Assembly (NCBI RefSeq): GCF_002934065.1
Contig: NZ_CP018049.1
Coordinates: 1,300,501-1,364,500 of the forward strand
Direction: 5' to 3'
From: Pseudomonas orientalis
Lineage (GTDB): Bacteria; Pseudomonadota; Gammaproteobacteria; Pseudomonadales; Pseudomonadaceae
DNA length: 64,000 bases
Shown here: piece after piece, positions 27,576 through 34,941 of the stretch
How positions within the stretch are numbered: position 1 is the first letter of the stretch
How the letters are laid out: each line of letters starts with the position of its first letter
Notes under the pieces: generated by a model
What the model saw: only the letters and a program-made list of their open reading frames with translations
Database searches by the model: none
Told to the model about the DNA's origin: nothing
Made by a program: the position numbers and the translations under genes

Positions 27576-27604
27576 TTGACTGTATATGCATACATGCATA
27601 TTAT
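27576..27604 (+). promoter_or_regulatory. Tail-cluster promoter with embedded operator palindrome
   Basis: A near-consensus sigma-70 promoter: TTGACT (27576-27581), a 17-nt spacer, TATTAT (27599-27604). The perfect palindrome ATATGCATACATGCATAT (27584-27601; 8-bp arms, 2-nt centre) fills the spacer. The overlapping ACTGTATATGCA (27579-27590) is shared in inverse orientation with the repressor promoter region. Bound repressor would block polymerase. Transcription should begin near 27611. Confidence 0.75.
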
Positions 27605-27646
27605 TCATCTCAAGCCAGCCAACAAGGCCTGGTGGAGGCGGCAAGG

Positions 27647-27751
27647 ATGCCGCCAAGGAAGACAAGGAAGGCACGCAACATCGGCAAGGACGCCATCGAA
27701 GCGGTGGCAGGGATGCCAGGCAACACCGGCAAGGATGCCGACGCTCTTTAG
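27647..27751 (+). CDS. Possible 34-residue leader peptide over the repeat array
   Basis: An ATG at 27647 is preceded by GGAGG with an 8-nt gap. The frame reads MPPRKTRKARN, then a stretch with GKDA twice, and stops at TAG 27749-27751, ending just after the last repeat. Part of the ribosome binding site would be paired in the first hairpin. It may be a translated leader, or chance within a repeat. No homologue is recognised. Confidence 0.25.
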   Translation: MPPRKTRKARNIGKDAIEAVAGMPGNTGKDADAL

Positions 27752-27941
27752 TTTCGCCCAGCTTCAAAAACAGGCAGCGATGAACCGGCCTTAACGGTTC
27801 AGAGGGTTGGCAACTGACCCGGGTGTGCAGCGTAAAGCACCAGAAGCAGTTATCCGGCAGACAGGGATCGTGGTCGGAAAAACATTCAGGAAAGGACCGT
27901 ACCGCGCCAGTAGCGCCGAAAGTCCGAGGACATCATTACTG

Positions 27942-27966
27942 AAAAGCCCGGGCTACCGGGCTTTTT
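27942..27966 (+). terminator. Intrinsic terminator between leader and holin
   Basis: GCCCGG pairs with CCGGGC around GCTA, flanked by AAAA and followed by TTTTT. It lies 71 nt before the holin start, so tail expression needs read-through, antitermination or a second promoter. Confidence 0.75.
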
Positions 27967-28036
27967 GGAATGCCTACCTATCGAAGTGTGTGTAATTGAA
28001 AAACGGACTATTCAGTGCTCAGCCAGGAGGCGTGAC

Positions 28037-28375
28037 ATGACAAACGAACAACAAGCGTTAGCGGAAATGCCTATCTGGCTGGTGATCATATTGGCCTTGG
28101 TCGGCGGCGTTTCCGGAGAAATGTGGCGCGCCGACAAGGAGGGCGCCCGCGGCTGGTCGTTGATCCGCCGTCTGGCGCTCAGGTCCGGCGCGTGCATGGT
28201 CTGCGGGGTTTCGGCCCTGATGCTGTGTTATGCCGCCGGTATGTCGATCTGGACTGCCGGCGCCATTGGCTGCCTGACCGCCATGGCCGGCGCCGACGTG
28301 GCCATCGGCCTGTATGAGCGCTGGGCGGCCAAGCGCATCGGGATCAATGAAGGGTCTCGTCAGGACCCGCAGTAA
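28037..28375 (+). CDS. Phage holin family protein
   Basis: 112 residues from the ATG at 28037, with AGGAGG 6 nt upstream. Three hydrophobic segments (PIWLVIILALVGGV, ACMVCGVSALMLCYAAGM, IWTAGAIGCLTAMAGA) and a charged tail (LYERWAAKRIG) fit a lambda/HP1-type holin. It would open the inner membrane so that the endolysin at 39496 reaches the wall. It is the first gene of the tail cluster, well away from the other lysis genes, an arrangement seen in mutS-cinA tailocins. Confidence 0.8.
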   Translation: MTNEQQALAEMPIWLVIILALVGGVSGEMWRADKEGARGWSLIRRLALRSGACMVCGVSALMLCYAAGMSIWTAGAIGCLTAMAGADVAIGLYERWAAKRIGINEGSRQDPQ

Positions 28376-28394
28376 CCGCAAGGATGCTACCCAA

Positions 28395-28910
28395 ATGACC
28401 CTTATCGAAAAGCCATCCCAACTACCCCGGGCTATCGGCGCCGCGCTGCATGCGGCCTACCCGGACCTCAAGGTCGGCAGCCACCGGGACTTCCAGAGTG
28501 ACCTGGAGAATACCGGCGTCATGATCACGGTTGAACGCAATGGTCCGGGCATTCGCTCCCGCGAAGGGCGCAAGGCCCATGTCCTGGCCATTTCGCTCAG
28601 AGCCATGGTTGCCCCCGGCGCATTGCCGTTCGACGCCTGTGACCTCGCCAGCCAACTGATGGACCTGGTGCTGGACAACCGTTGGAACCTGCCTCAGTCC
28701 CAGTGCGATTTGCCGACGAATATGGTCGCCGCTCCTTCTATGGTTTCCAGCGTAGCGACGGACTACGACACCTGGACTGTTTCCTTCACTCAAACCCTCT
28801 ACCTCGGGCCCGAGTTACTCAACGATCCTACGGGCCAACCGCTGTTTGCCTCCACCTGGGACGTCTTGAACATCGATGACCCCGATCAATACAAGCCACT
28901 GGCGGAGTAG
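28395..28910 (+). CDS. Phage tail protein, possible tail terminator (Mu gp37/DUF1834-like position)
   Basis: 171 residues from the ATG at 28395; AAGGA lies 12 nt upstream. Mixed alpha/beta composition with IEKPSQLPRAIGAALHAAYP, a central strand region and WDVLNIDDPDQYKPL at the end. It lies directly before gpV and seems translationally linked, with the stop 3 nt before the next start. Small proteins at this position usually complete or cap the tail. The assignment rests on position and length more than on a motif. Confidence 0.55.
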   Translation: MTLIEKPSQLPRAIGAALHAAYPDLKVGSHRDFQSDLENTGVMITVERNGPGIRSREGRKAHVLAISLRAMVAPGALPFDACDLASQLMDLVLDNRWNLPQSQCDLPTNMVAAPSMVSSVATDYDTWTVSFTQTLYLGPELLNDPTGQPLFASTWDVLNIDDPDQYKPLAE

Positions 28911-28913
28911 CCC

Positions 28914-29522
28914 ATGTTCGACGCGCTGTTACGCATGCAATTGGGACCCATCGTCGAGCGTCTGGCGGAGATGGAGGCCCAGCTCGAAGACCTGGACCGA
29001 CGCGCTGAAAGTTTCTGCCGGATTGGCGTTTGCCAACAGGTCGACGCTGCCAGCAATACCTGCCGGGTCAGCCACGGTGAGTTGCTCACGCCGGCCATTC
29101 GCTTTTTCAATCCCAGCGCCGGTGCGCAAACCGAAACCCGTATTCCGTCCGTAGGCGAGCAATGTCTGTTACTCAACTACGGCGGCGGGGAAGGGGGCGC
29201 GCAGTCCGTGGCTCTGTTCGGCCTCAACAGTAGTCTCTTTCCGCCAGTCTCGACGGTTCCCTCGGTGACCCGACGGCGCCATCAAGACGGTACACAAAGT
29301 GATTACGACGACGCCAGTCACACCTTCAACTGGGCCAACGGGCCGACGGTGTTCAGCGGTTCCCGCGAACAGGTCGACCTCAAGGTCGGCGCCGCCAGCC
29401 TGACCCTCAACCCGCAGGGCATCACCCTGCAAATCGGCGGCACCGCACTGTTGCTGGATGCCGGCGGTGCTCACTTCAGCGGCCCGGTGATAGACCACCA
29501 AGGTCGGGTCATCAGCCCCTGA
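28914..29522 (+). CDS. Baseplate assembly protein V (tail spike)
   Basis: 202 residues, P2 gpV-like. An N-terminal helix (LRMQLGPIVERLAEMEAQ) is followed by an OB-fold (IGVCQQVDAASNTCRVSHGE, PSVGEQCLLLNYGGG) and a C-terminal beta-helix needle (VDLKVGAASLTLNPQGITLQ). The trimer forms the central spike that punctures the target cell. It heads the V-W-J-I baseplate block in P2 order. Confidence 0.9.
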   Translation: MFDALLRMQLGPIVERLAEMEAQLEDLDRRAESFCRIGVCQQVDAASNTCRVSHGELLTPAIRFFNPSAGAQTETRIPSVGEQCLLLNYGGGEGGAQSVALFGLNSSLFPPVSTVPSVTRRRHQDGTQSDYDDASHTFNWANGPTVFSGSREQVDLKVGAASLTLNPQGITLQIGGTALLLDAGGAHFSGPVIDHQGRVISP

Positions 29523-29534
29523 CAAGGACACTCC

Positions 29535-29867
29535 ATGATTGGCATCGATCGCAACACCGGGGCGGCCGTCGATGACTGGCTGCAATTCGTCCAACGCGCC
29601 ACCCGAGCGCTGACCACACCCGTTGGCACACGGCAGAAACGTGCGCTGTATGGCTCGCTGATCCCGCAATTGCTCGGGCAGAACCTTGGTGATGACCTGC
29701 TGCTGCTCGCCCAAAGCCATGCCGCCCAGGCGTTCTACAACGCCCAGAACGGCATCGGCGACTTTCAGCCCCAGGTCATCGTCGCCACCCGCCAGGGCGC
29801 CGGCCTGCTGCTGCGCTTTGCCGGCACTTGGAAAAACCGCCAACAAACCTTTGAGGTCGTGACATGA
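29535..29867 (+). CDS. Baseplate protein W (gp25-like)
   Basis: 110 residues. IGIDRNTGAAVDDWLQFVQR and the following TTPVGTRQKRALYGS show the GPW/gp25 family, with the conserved EPR-like region replaced by a TRQKR segment. It attaches the sheath to the baseplate wedges. Its end overlaps the start of J by 4 nt (ATGA). Confidence 0.88.
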   Translation: MIGIDRNTGAAVDDWLQFVQRATRALTTPVGTRQKRALYGSLIPQLLGQNLGDDLLLLAQSHAAQAFYNAQNGIGDFQPQVIVATRQGAGLLLRFAGTWKNRQQTFEVVT

Positions 29868-30859
29868 GCATGCTGATCCCTGGCCAGAATCAACTGGCCG
29901 AGCCGGCGATTATCGCGGTCGATGAGTTCGAACCGTTGCTGGCCGAGTTCAAGGCGTTCGTGGTTGACTACGTCGCCACCCGTGCGCCGCAGAGCGCGGC
30001 GAAACTCAAGGTCAGCCTCGACAACGAAAGTGAGCTGCTGACCCTGGCCCTGGAAGCGTTTTGCGTGCGCCTGCAAACCCACGAGCGTAAATACAATGCG
30101 CGTATCAAGCAGATGCTGGCGTGGTGGGCCACCGGCAGTAACCTGGATGCACGCCTGGCAGATATGGGCCTGGAGCGCCAGGTGCTCGATCCCGGTGACC
30201 CGGCGGCTTTCCCGCCCGTGCCGCCAATTCTGGAAAGCGACGACGATGCCCGGCTGCGCTACTACCTGGCCCCTCATGCCCCGGCGGCAGGCTCGCGGAT
30301 GCAGTACCGCCGCGAAGTGTTCACCCTCGGCGAGCGCCCGGCGGTCAAGGTCCAGAGCGCATCGCCGGGCGTGGTGACCGTCAACTACACCTTCGATCCG
30401 GACGGCTATGCAGCACAGGTCAAGGACGGTAATGGCCGACGCACCGCGCCCGGCGAGGTGATGGTCACCGTGCTGTCTCGTGAGGGTGACGGTACCCCAT
30501 CTGCGGATTTGCTTGACGGTGTGCGCCGACATTTCGCACGGCCGGATGTACGTCCGGAAACCGATCTCATCACCGTCCAGGGCGCACAGATTCAGCCCTA
30601 CAAGATTCGCGTCATCGCCAGGATCAACGCCGGGCCTGACTCGGGCTTGACCCAAGTGGCGGCGCAGCAGCTGCTGCAGACTTACGCTGATTCCTGTCAT
30701 CGCCTGGAAGGGCGCGTCGACCCCAGTTGGATCGACTACGCCATCCACAGTGCAGGGGCGGCGCAGCTGCAAATCCTGGAACCGCTTGCACCAATTGTCA
30801 GCAGCGCGTTCCAGGCCCCGTATTGCACGGGTGTCGAGGTGGAGGTGCGCACGCTATGA
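29864..30859 (+). CDS. Baseplate assembly protein J
   Basis: 331 residues, P2 gpJ-like (Baseplate_J). Conserved features are the early DYVATRAPQSAAKLKVS region, the ATGSNLDARLADMGLERQVL segment and the C-terminal domain with VRPETDLITVQGAQIQPYKI. It forms the wedge scaffold of the baseplate. It overlaps W and I by 4 nt on each side, so the block is translationally coupled. Confidence 0.92.
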   Translation: MSMLIPGQNQLAEPAIIAVDEFEPLLAEFKAFVVDYVATRAPQSAAKLKVSLDNESELLTLALEAFCVRLQTHERKYNARIKQMLAWWATGSNLDARLADMGLERQVLDPGDPAAFPPVPPILESDDDARLRYYLAPHAPAAGSRMQYRREVFTLGERPAVKVQSASPGVVTVNYTFDPDGYAAQVKDGNGRRTAPGEVMVTVLSREGDGTPSADLLDGVRRHFARPDVRPETDLITVQGAQIQPYKIRVIARINAGPDSGLTQVAAQQLLQTYADSCHRLEGRVDPSWIDYAIHSAGAAQLQILEPLAPIVSSAFQAPYCTGVEVEVRTL

Positions 30860-31494
30860 GTGACCCCAACGCGAGTTTGTTGCCGGCCAACAGTTCTCCA
30901 CTGGAAAAGGCACTGGATCTGGGATTCGGCAAGCTGCTTGACCGGATCGCACCGCCGTTTCCAGCGTTGATGAACCCGCTGCTAACGCCTACCGAGTTCC
31001 TCCCTTACCTGGCCGCCGACCGAGGTGTCAGCGAATGGGACGCCGAGGCCAGCGAATCGGAAAAGCGCCTGACCGTGGCCTTGTCCTGGCAGATCCAGCG
31101 CCAGGCCGGCACACCCAAGGCCTTGAGCTATGCGGTGGAGTCACTGGGGTTCACCCCCAACATCAATGCCTGGTATCAGCAGCGGCCAACCGGTACGCCG
31201 TATACGTTCGACGTGCAGGCGATCATTGGGCGCAGTTGGTCCGGTGGGGATCACAACCGGCTGATCCGGCGTATCAATGCGGCTAAGAGTGAGCGCGATC
31301 AGGCGACGATTACCATCGTGCATGAAACCGAAGGTCAGCTTGCGCTCACGCAGGTCCTGGACGCCCCGTTAAGTGACGCAGAGTTCTATCTGAACGGAGC
31401 GCTGCCGGAATTGGCGTTGGCTGCTCGGCTAAACAGTGCCGGCGTTGCCCAGCACTACACCATTAACGACTACGACCTCAGGGCGCAGCCATGA
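30856..31494 (+). CDS. Tail protein I
   Basis: 212 residues from the ATG at 30856, P2 gpI-like. LLPANSSPLEKALDLGFGKL, then FLPYLAADRGVSEWD and KRLTVALSWQIQRQAGTPKA are typical. It is a baseplate wedge component contacting the fibres. It overlaps J (ATGA) and the fibre gene (ATGA). Confidence 0.92.
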   Translation: MSDPNASLLPANSSPLEKALDLGFGKLLDRIAPPFPALMNPLLTPTEFLPYLAADRGVSEWDAEASESEKRLTVALSWQIQRQAGTPKALSYAVESLGFTPNINAWYQQRPTGTPYTFDVQAIIGRSWSGGDHNRLIRRINAAKSERDQATITIVHETEGQLALTQVLDAPLSDAEFYLNGALPELALAARLNSAGVAQHYTINDYDLRAQP

Positions 31495-32033
31495 CAGATG
31501 AAATCACGCGCCTGGTGCGCTTCACCTCCAAGGGTTTGGATGAAGTGCTGCGGGCTAAGAACCAGGGCCTCAAAGGCGAAATCACCCACATCGGCGCCGG
31601 CACCGGCCGCTATAACCCCGACGGCAGCGAAGTGGCCTTGCGTGACGAGCGCCAACGGGTGGCCATCGTCGATTACGAAGACCTGGGCGAACGCCAACTC
31701 AGGATGGCCGCGGTGTTTGACGGCGACGGCGAGTATGAGATTGGCGAGTTCGGATTTTACCTCGCCAGCGGGACGTTGCTGGCGGTGTATTCCGTGGCTG
31801 GGAAGTTGCTGACGTATAAAGCGGCGGCGGCAAGGGTGCTGCAGAAGTTTACGCTGGATGTTTCGCCATTGCCGGCGGATAGCGTGACGATTGTGGTGAG
31901 CGGCGATAGCCTTAATTTACTATTGGTGGAAGAGTTGGCGGCTATTGCCGCTGCTAATGTAAATAATATGTCACGGCATTTGGGTCTGTTGTTTCGAATG
32001 ATGGTTCTGGAGCGCAGGCTTAGAGAGGCGTGA
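31491..32033 (+). CDS. Tail fibre N-terminal (baseplate-attachment) protein
   Basis: 180 residues, matching only the N-terminal collar/attachment domain of P2-type fibres (TRLVRFTSKGLDEVLRAKN, EITHIGAGTGRY, EIGEFGFYLASGTLLAVYS). Full fibres of this class are usually several times longer. The end (NNMSRHLGLLFRMMVLERRL) is a helix that could trimerise or hold a separate tip. The gene stops 46 nt before a distinct protein at 32080, so the fibre seems to be built from two polypeptides. Confidence 0.85.
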   Translation: MTDEITRLVRFTSKGLDEVLRAKNQGLKGEITHIGAGTGRYNPDGSEVALRDERQRVAIVDYEDLGERQLRMAAVFDGDGEYEIGEFGFYLASGTLLAVYSVAGKLLTYKAAAARVLQKFTLDVSPLPADSVTIVVSGDSLNLLLVEELAAIAAANVNNMSRHLGLLFRMMVLERRLREA

Positions 32034-32079
32034 GCGTGTGTTGACGCTTTCTCGGCATTAAATAATTCGGAGGTTGAGT

Positions 32080-32697
32080 ATGGGCATTGAGCAGAAAATC
32101 GGTGACTTGGTCACGGCCGCAGATAATTTGACAACTGCGGTTAACGAAAAGATTCTCCAGATAGACGACCGTATGGATATTGCACGGGCGGAGTTTGATG
32201 ATTTTCGCAGCAAAAAAGATATGGTGGGCGTGGTTGGTGCGGCCGGCTCGGTTCAGCTAAATGTTTTCCAAGGCGGCGTGTGGGGTACTGGGGGGCCTCA
32301 GAATACAGGCGCATCAGGTGGGTTTTCTGTTGTCGATCTAGGAACATCGGCGGACGTTTACATGCACTTCAAATTGCCGGTCAACATCAATACTCATGAT
32401 CAGATGTTCTGGTTCAATATTCGTGGTTATAGCTACGGCAGTGCGAGTATTGTAGATGAGACTGTTGTGGGTTATTGCTATTCGCCTCAGCGCGCAGTTT
32501 TGAACAAGTCCGTATTTGGGAATATGTCTCCAGGAATTTACACCGATGCGAGTGGTAACGTGATTATGCGGTTAAAGTTTCCAAGTGTTTACGTCACTAC
32601 GATCCGTATTGACACCATGCAAGTCGGTATCGGTGGCTTATTTGCAGTTGGAAGTATTAAGTCGAAACTGTCACTTGCTGACAAGGTGGAATTTTAA
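32080..32697 (+). CDS. Putative fibre tip / receptor-binding protein
   Basis: 205 residues from the ATG at 32080, with GGAGG 6 nt upstream. An N-terminal helical part (MGIEQKIGDLVTAADNLTTA, DDRMDIARAEFDDFRSKKDM) looks like a coiled-coil stalk. A beta-rich domain follows (VQLNVFQGGVW, DVYMHFKLPVNINTHDQMFW, SPGIYTDASGNVIMRLKF). Codon use is visibly more AT-rich than in the surrounding tail genes, as expected for a swapped host-range module. No enzymatic motif is present. Placement between fibre base and fibre chaperone supports receptor binding. Confidence 0.7.
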   Translation: MGIEQKIGDLVTAADNLTTAVNEKILQIDDRMDIARAEFDDFRSKKDMVGVVGAAGSVQLNVFQGGVWGTGGPQNTGASGGFSVVDLGTSADVYMHFKLPVNINTHDQMFWFNIRGYSYGSASIVDETVVGYCYSPQRAVLNKSVFGNMSPGIYTDASGNVIMRLKFPSVYVTTIRIDTMQVGIGGLFAVGSIKSKLSLADKVEF

Positions 32698-32955
32698 ATG
32701 AGCGAAATAGTTAATTCTGAGGTTCAGTATAAACCCAATCCCGAGTCTATTGCTCTTGCCGAATGGGCGTCTATTCGCACTCGCCGTCAACAGTTGTTGG
32801 CTGTTTCAGAAGCCATGCAGGCTGTAGATAGTTCTCTTACTGACGCGCAACGCAGCGAGCTTGCGCTTTATCGACAAGCAGTGCGTGAGGTTCCACAAGA
32901 CACAGGCGATCCCTACAAAATTGAGTGGCCAGAGTTGCCTACCTTCCTGAAATAA
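32698..32955 (+). CDS. Tail fibre assembly chaperone
   Basis: 85 residues, starting on the base after the tip gene stop. The C-terminal pattern LALYRQAVREVPQDTGDPYK with IEWPELPTFLK is characteristic of phage fibre chaperones. It would fold the specific tip encoded just upstream, and shares its AT-rich composition. A terminator follows, ending the fibre module. Confidence 0.85.
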   Translation: MSEIVNSEVQYKPNPESIALAEWASIRTRRQQLLAVSEAMQAVDSSLTDAQRSELALYRQAVREVPQDTGDPYKIEWPELPTFLK

Positions 32956-32958
32956 CCC

Positions 32959-32979
32959 ACCGCGAAAGCGGTTTTTTTT
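32959..32979 (+). terminator. Terminator after the fibre chaperone gene
   Basis: ACCGC-GAAA-GCGGT followed by T7. A second stem AAAGCCCC/GGGGCTTT (32989-33011) without a T-run lies next to it. Confidence 0.75.
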
Positions 32980-33039
32980 CGCCTCCCCAAAGCCCCTCCC
33001 GCAGGGGCTTTGGCATTTCTCACCCGGAGAATCCTACCC

Positions 33040-33213
33040 ATGCCCACGCGCCAAACCTACACCGTCCTCATCCCTTTCCCCATCGGTAACGGCCATTGGT
33101 CCACCGCTGGCGAGGAGCTTGAACTGCTGGACGTCGAAGCATCCGCCCTGCGCACCGCCGGCCGTCTGGAACTGACCAGCGTCCTCAACTCCACCCCCAA
33201 GAAGGCTGAATAA
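33040..33213 (+). CDS. Small phage protein before the sheath gene
   Basis: 57 residues from the ATG at 33040, with GGAGA 11 nt upstream. TYTVLIPFPIGNGHWSTAGE and LLDVEASALRTAGRLEL suggest a small beta-rich protein. Mu-like phages have a DUF2635 protein in the same place before the sheath gene; sequence identity to it is not obvious. Two nt separate it from the sheath start. Confidence 0.65.
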   Translation: MPTRQTYTVLIPFPIGNGHWSTAGEELELLDVEASALRTAGRLELTSVLNSTPKKAE

Positions 33214-33215
33214 TC

Positions 33216-34382
33216 ATGGCTGAGGTTTTGAACTTCGAGCACAACGGCATCACCGTCAATGCCACCGAATCGCCCGAGGCCATGGGTGGCCTGGGCGATA
33301 ACGTCATCGGCCTGGTGGGCACTGCCCCCAACGCCCATGCATCGATCCCGAAAAACGCGCCGTTTCGTATCAACAGCTTCACCACCCAGGCGCTGCTCGA
33401 CCCGACCGGTACCGAGTCGGGCACCTTGTTCCAGGCGGTGTACCAGATCCTCAAAGTGGTCAAGGTGCCGGTCTACGTGGTGATTGTCGAAGAAGGCGCC
33501 ACCCCGGCCGACACGCTCAACAATGTGATCGGCGGCAACGACCCGGTCACCGGTCGCAAACTCGGCCTGGCTGCCCTGAGCAGCGTGCCTGAAGACCTGA
33601 CCATCATCGGTGCCCCGGGCTTCACCGGCACCAAGGCCGTGGCCGGCGAGTTCGCCTCCTTCGGCAAGCGCATCAAGGCCCGTGTGGTACTCGATGGCAA
33701 GGACGCTTCGGTCGCCGACCAAGTGACTTACAGCGGCGAACTGGGCGGTGCCGACCTGGGCTTCGACCGTTGCCTGCTGGTGCACAACATGCCGTCGGTG
33801 TATTCCAAGGCTGCAAAGAAGAACGTGTTCCTCTCGCCATCCTCGCTGGCCATCGCTGCGCTGGCCAAAGTCAAGCAGTGGGAAAGCCCGGGTAATCAGG
33901 TGACCTTCGCCGAAGACGTTTCCCGCGTCGTCGAGTACAACATCCTCGACACCTCCACTGAAGGCGACCTGCTCAACCGTTATGGCGTGAGCTACTACGC
34001 CCGCACGGTGCTCGGCGGTTTCTCGCTGCTGGGCAACCGTTCCATCACCGGCAAGTTCATCAGCTACGTCGGCCTGGAAGACGCCATCAGCCGCAAGCTG
34101 GTCAAGGCCGGCCAGAAGGCCATGGCCAAGAACCTCACCAAATCCTTCATGGACCAGGAGGTCAAGCGCATCAACGACTGGCTGCAAACCCTGGTGGCCG
34201 ACGAAACCATCCCTGGCGGCAGCGTCTACCTGCACCCGGAGTTGAACAGCGTCGAGAAGTACAAGAACGGCACCTGGTTCATCGTCATCGACTACGGTCG
34301 CTACGCGCCGAACGAACACATGGTTTATCAACTCAACGCCCGCGATGAAATCATCGAGCAGTTCCTGGAGGACGTTCTCTAA
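33216..34382 (+). CDS. Contractile tail sheath protein (P2 FI-like)
   Basis: 388 residues. Sheath features include NVIGLVGTAPNAHASIPKNA, IIGAPGFTGTKAVAGEFASF and the conserved C-terminal domain (TKSFMDQEVKRINDWLQTLV, then ENGTWFIVIDYGRYAPNE-like residues). Sheath contraction drives the tube through the target envelope. It proves that the particle is a contractile (R-type) tailocin. The stop and the next start overlap (TAATG). Confidence 0.95.
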   Translation: MAEVLNFEHNGITVNATESPEAMGGLGDNVIGLVGTAPNAHASIPKNAPFRINSFTTQALLDPTGTESGTLFQAVYQILKVVKVPVYVVIVEEGATPADTLNNVIGGNDPVTGRKLGLAALSSVPEDLTIIGAPGFTGTKAVAGEFASFGKRIKARVVLDGKDASVADQVTYSGELGGADLGFDRCLLVHNMPSVYSKAAKKNVFLSPSSLAIAALAKVKQWESPGNQVTFAEDVSRVVEYNILDTSTEGDLLNRYGVSYYARTVLGGFSLLGNRSITGKFISYVGLEDAISRKLVKAGQKAMAKNLTKSFMDQEVKRINDWLQTLVADETIPGGSVYLHPELNSVEKYKNGTWFIVIDYGRYAPNEHMVYQLNARDEIIEQFLEDVL

Positions 34383-34888
34383 TGTTTACCAACCGAGTCA
34401 GACAGGCCATTGCGGCCACCCTCCAAGGCCTGCCGTTGTCGGCCACGGTCGATTCCTTTACGCCGCCGAAGATCGAGTTCGAGATGGACGCGATGACCGG
34501 CGGGCGCTTCATCGCAGAAGAAATGGCCAAAAGCGCCAAGGTGCTGGGCGCAACCCTGGTACTGCAAGGGGTGGGTGCAGAAGTGTTGCTGGCGCTTGGC
34601 GTCACGCGGGGCGATGACATCCTGTTGAACGTGCGCGAAGCCGGGCAGGATCAGGATGGCAAGACCTACTTCACCTACCACACTGTGGGCGGCAAGTTGA
34701 AGTCACTGACCGAAACCGCGCTGACGATGAATGCCAAGCCCGTCACCACCCTGGAACTGTCCTGCCGTACCTATAACCGTCTGGAAAACGGCATTCCGGT
34801 GATCGATATCGACGTGCGCACCCAGAAGTTCATGCTCAACGGCGTCGACATTCTCGGCGACGCCCGCCGCGCCGTGCTGATGCCGTAA
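34382..34888 (+). CDS. Major tail tube protein (P2 FII-like)
   Basis: 168 residues. VRQAIAATLQGLPLSATVDS, PPKIEFEMDAMTGGRFIAEE and YNRLENGIPVIDIDVRTQKF are tail-tube family segments. Hexamer rings stack into the inner tube. Its start overlaps the sheath stop, keeping tube and sheath production coupled. Confidence 0.93.
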   Translation: MFTNRVRQAIAATLQGLPLSATVDSFTPPKIEFEMDAMTGGRFIAEEMAKSAKVLGATLVLQGVGAEVLLALGVTRGDDILLNVREAGQDQDGKTYFTYHTVGGKLKSLTETALTMNAKPVTTLELSCRTYNRLENGIPVIDIDVRTQKFMLNGVDILGDARRAVLMP

Positions 34889-34941
34889 CCCCCTCCGGGG
34901 GCGGGTTCGCTCGCCCCCATACCTGATAAAGGAATCAATCC

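Larger units (their letters stand above)
27611..27966 (+). ncRNA. Predicted tailocin leader RNA with GGA-loop hairpins
   Basis: The predicted transcript from the tail promoter runs about 355 nt to an intrinsic terminator. A 12-nt unit like GGCAAGGATGCC occurs at 27640, 27683, 27706 and 27728, with a degenerate copy at 27661, so the period is 21-23 nt. Copies fold into hairpins with GGA loops: 27637-27654 (7 bp, AGGA), 27705-27718 (5 bp, GGGA), 27727-27740 (5 bp, AGGA), and a weak one at 27683-27694. Further GAACCG/CGGTTC (27782-27800) and GGGT/ACCC hairpins follow. This is the layout of RsmA/CsrA-binding RNAs such as RsmZ. Whether it is a free RNA or a leader is unknown. Confidence 0.4.

Noticed and set aside
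27640..27740. Repeat array as a CRISPR
   Set aside because: Units are 12 nt with about 10-nt gaps, far too short for repeat-spacer architecture, and no cas gene is present.
27640..27740. Repeat array as activator-binding iterons
   Set aside because: The array lies downstream of the predicted promoter, where an activator would not normally bind. Kept only as a minor alternative to the RNA model.
27423..27794. 123-codon plus-strand frame across the tailocin leader
   Set aside because: It runs through the repressor terminator and the promoter; the repeat array shifts frame between copies, so it does not encode a repeated peptide in this frame.
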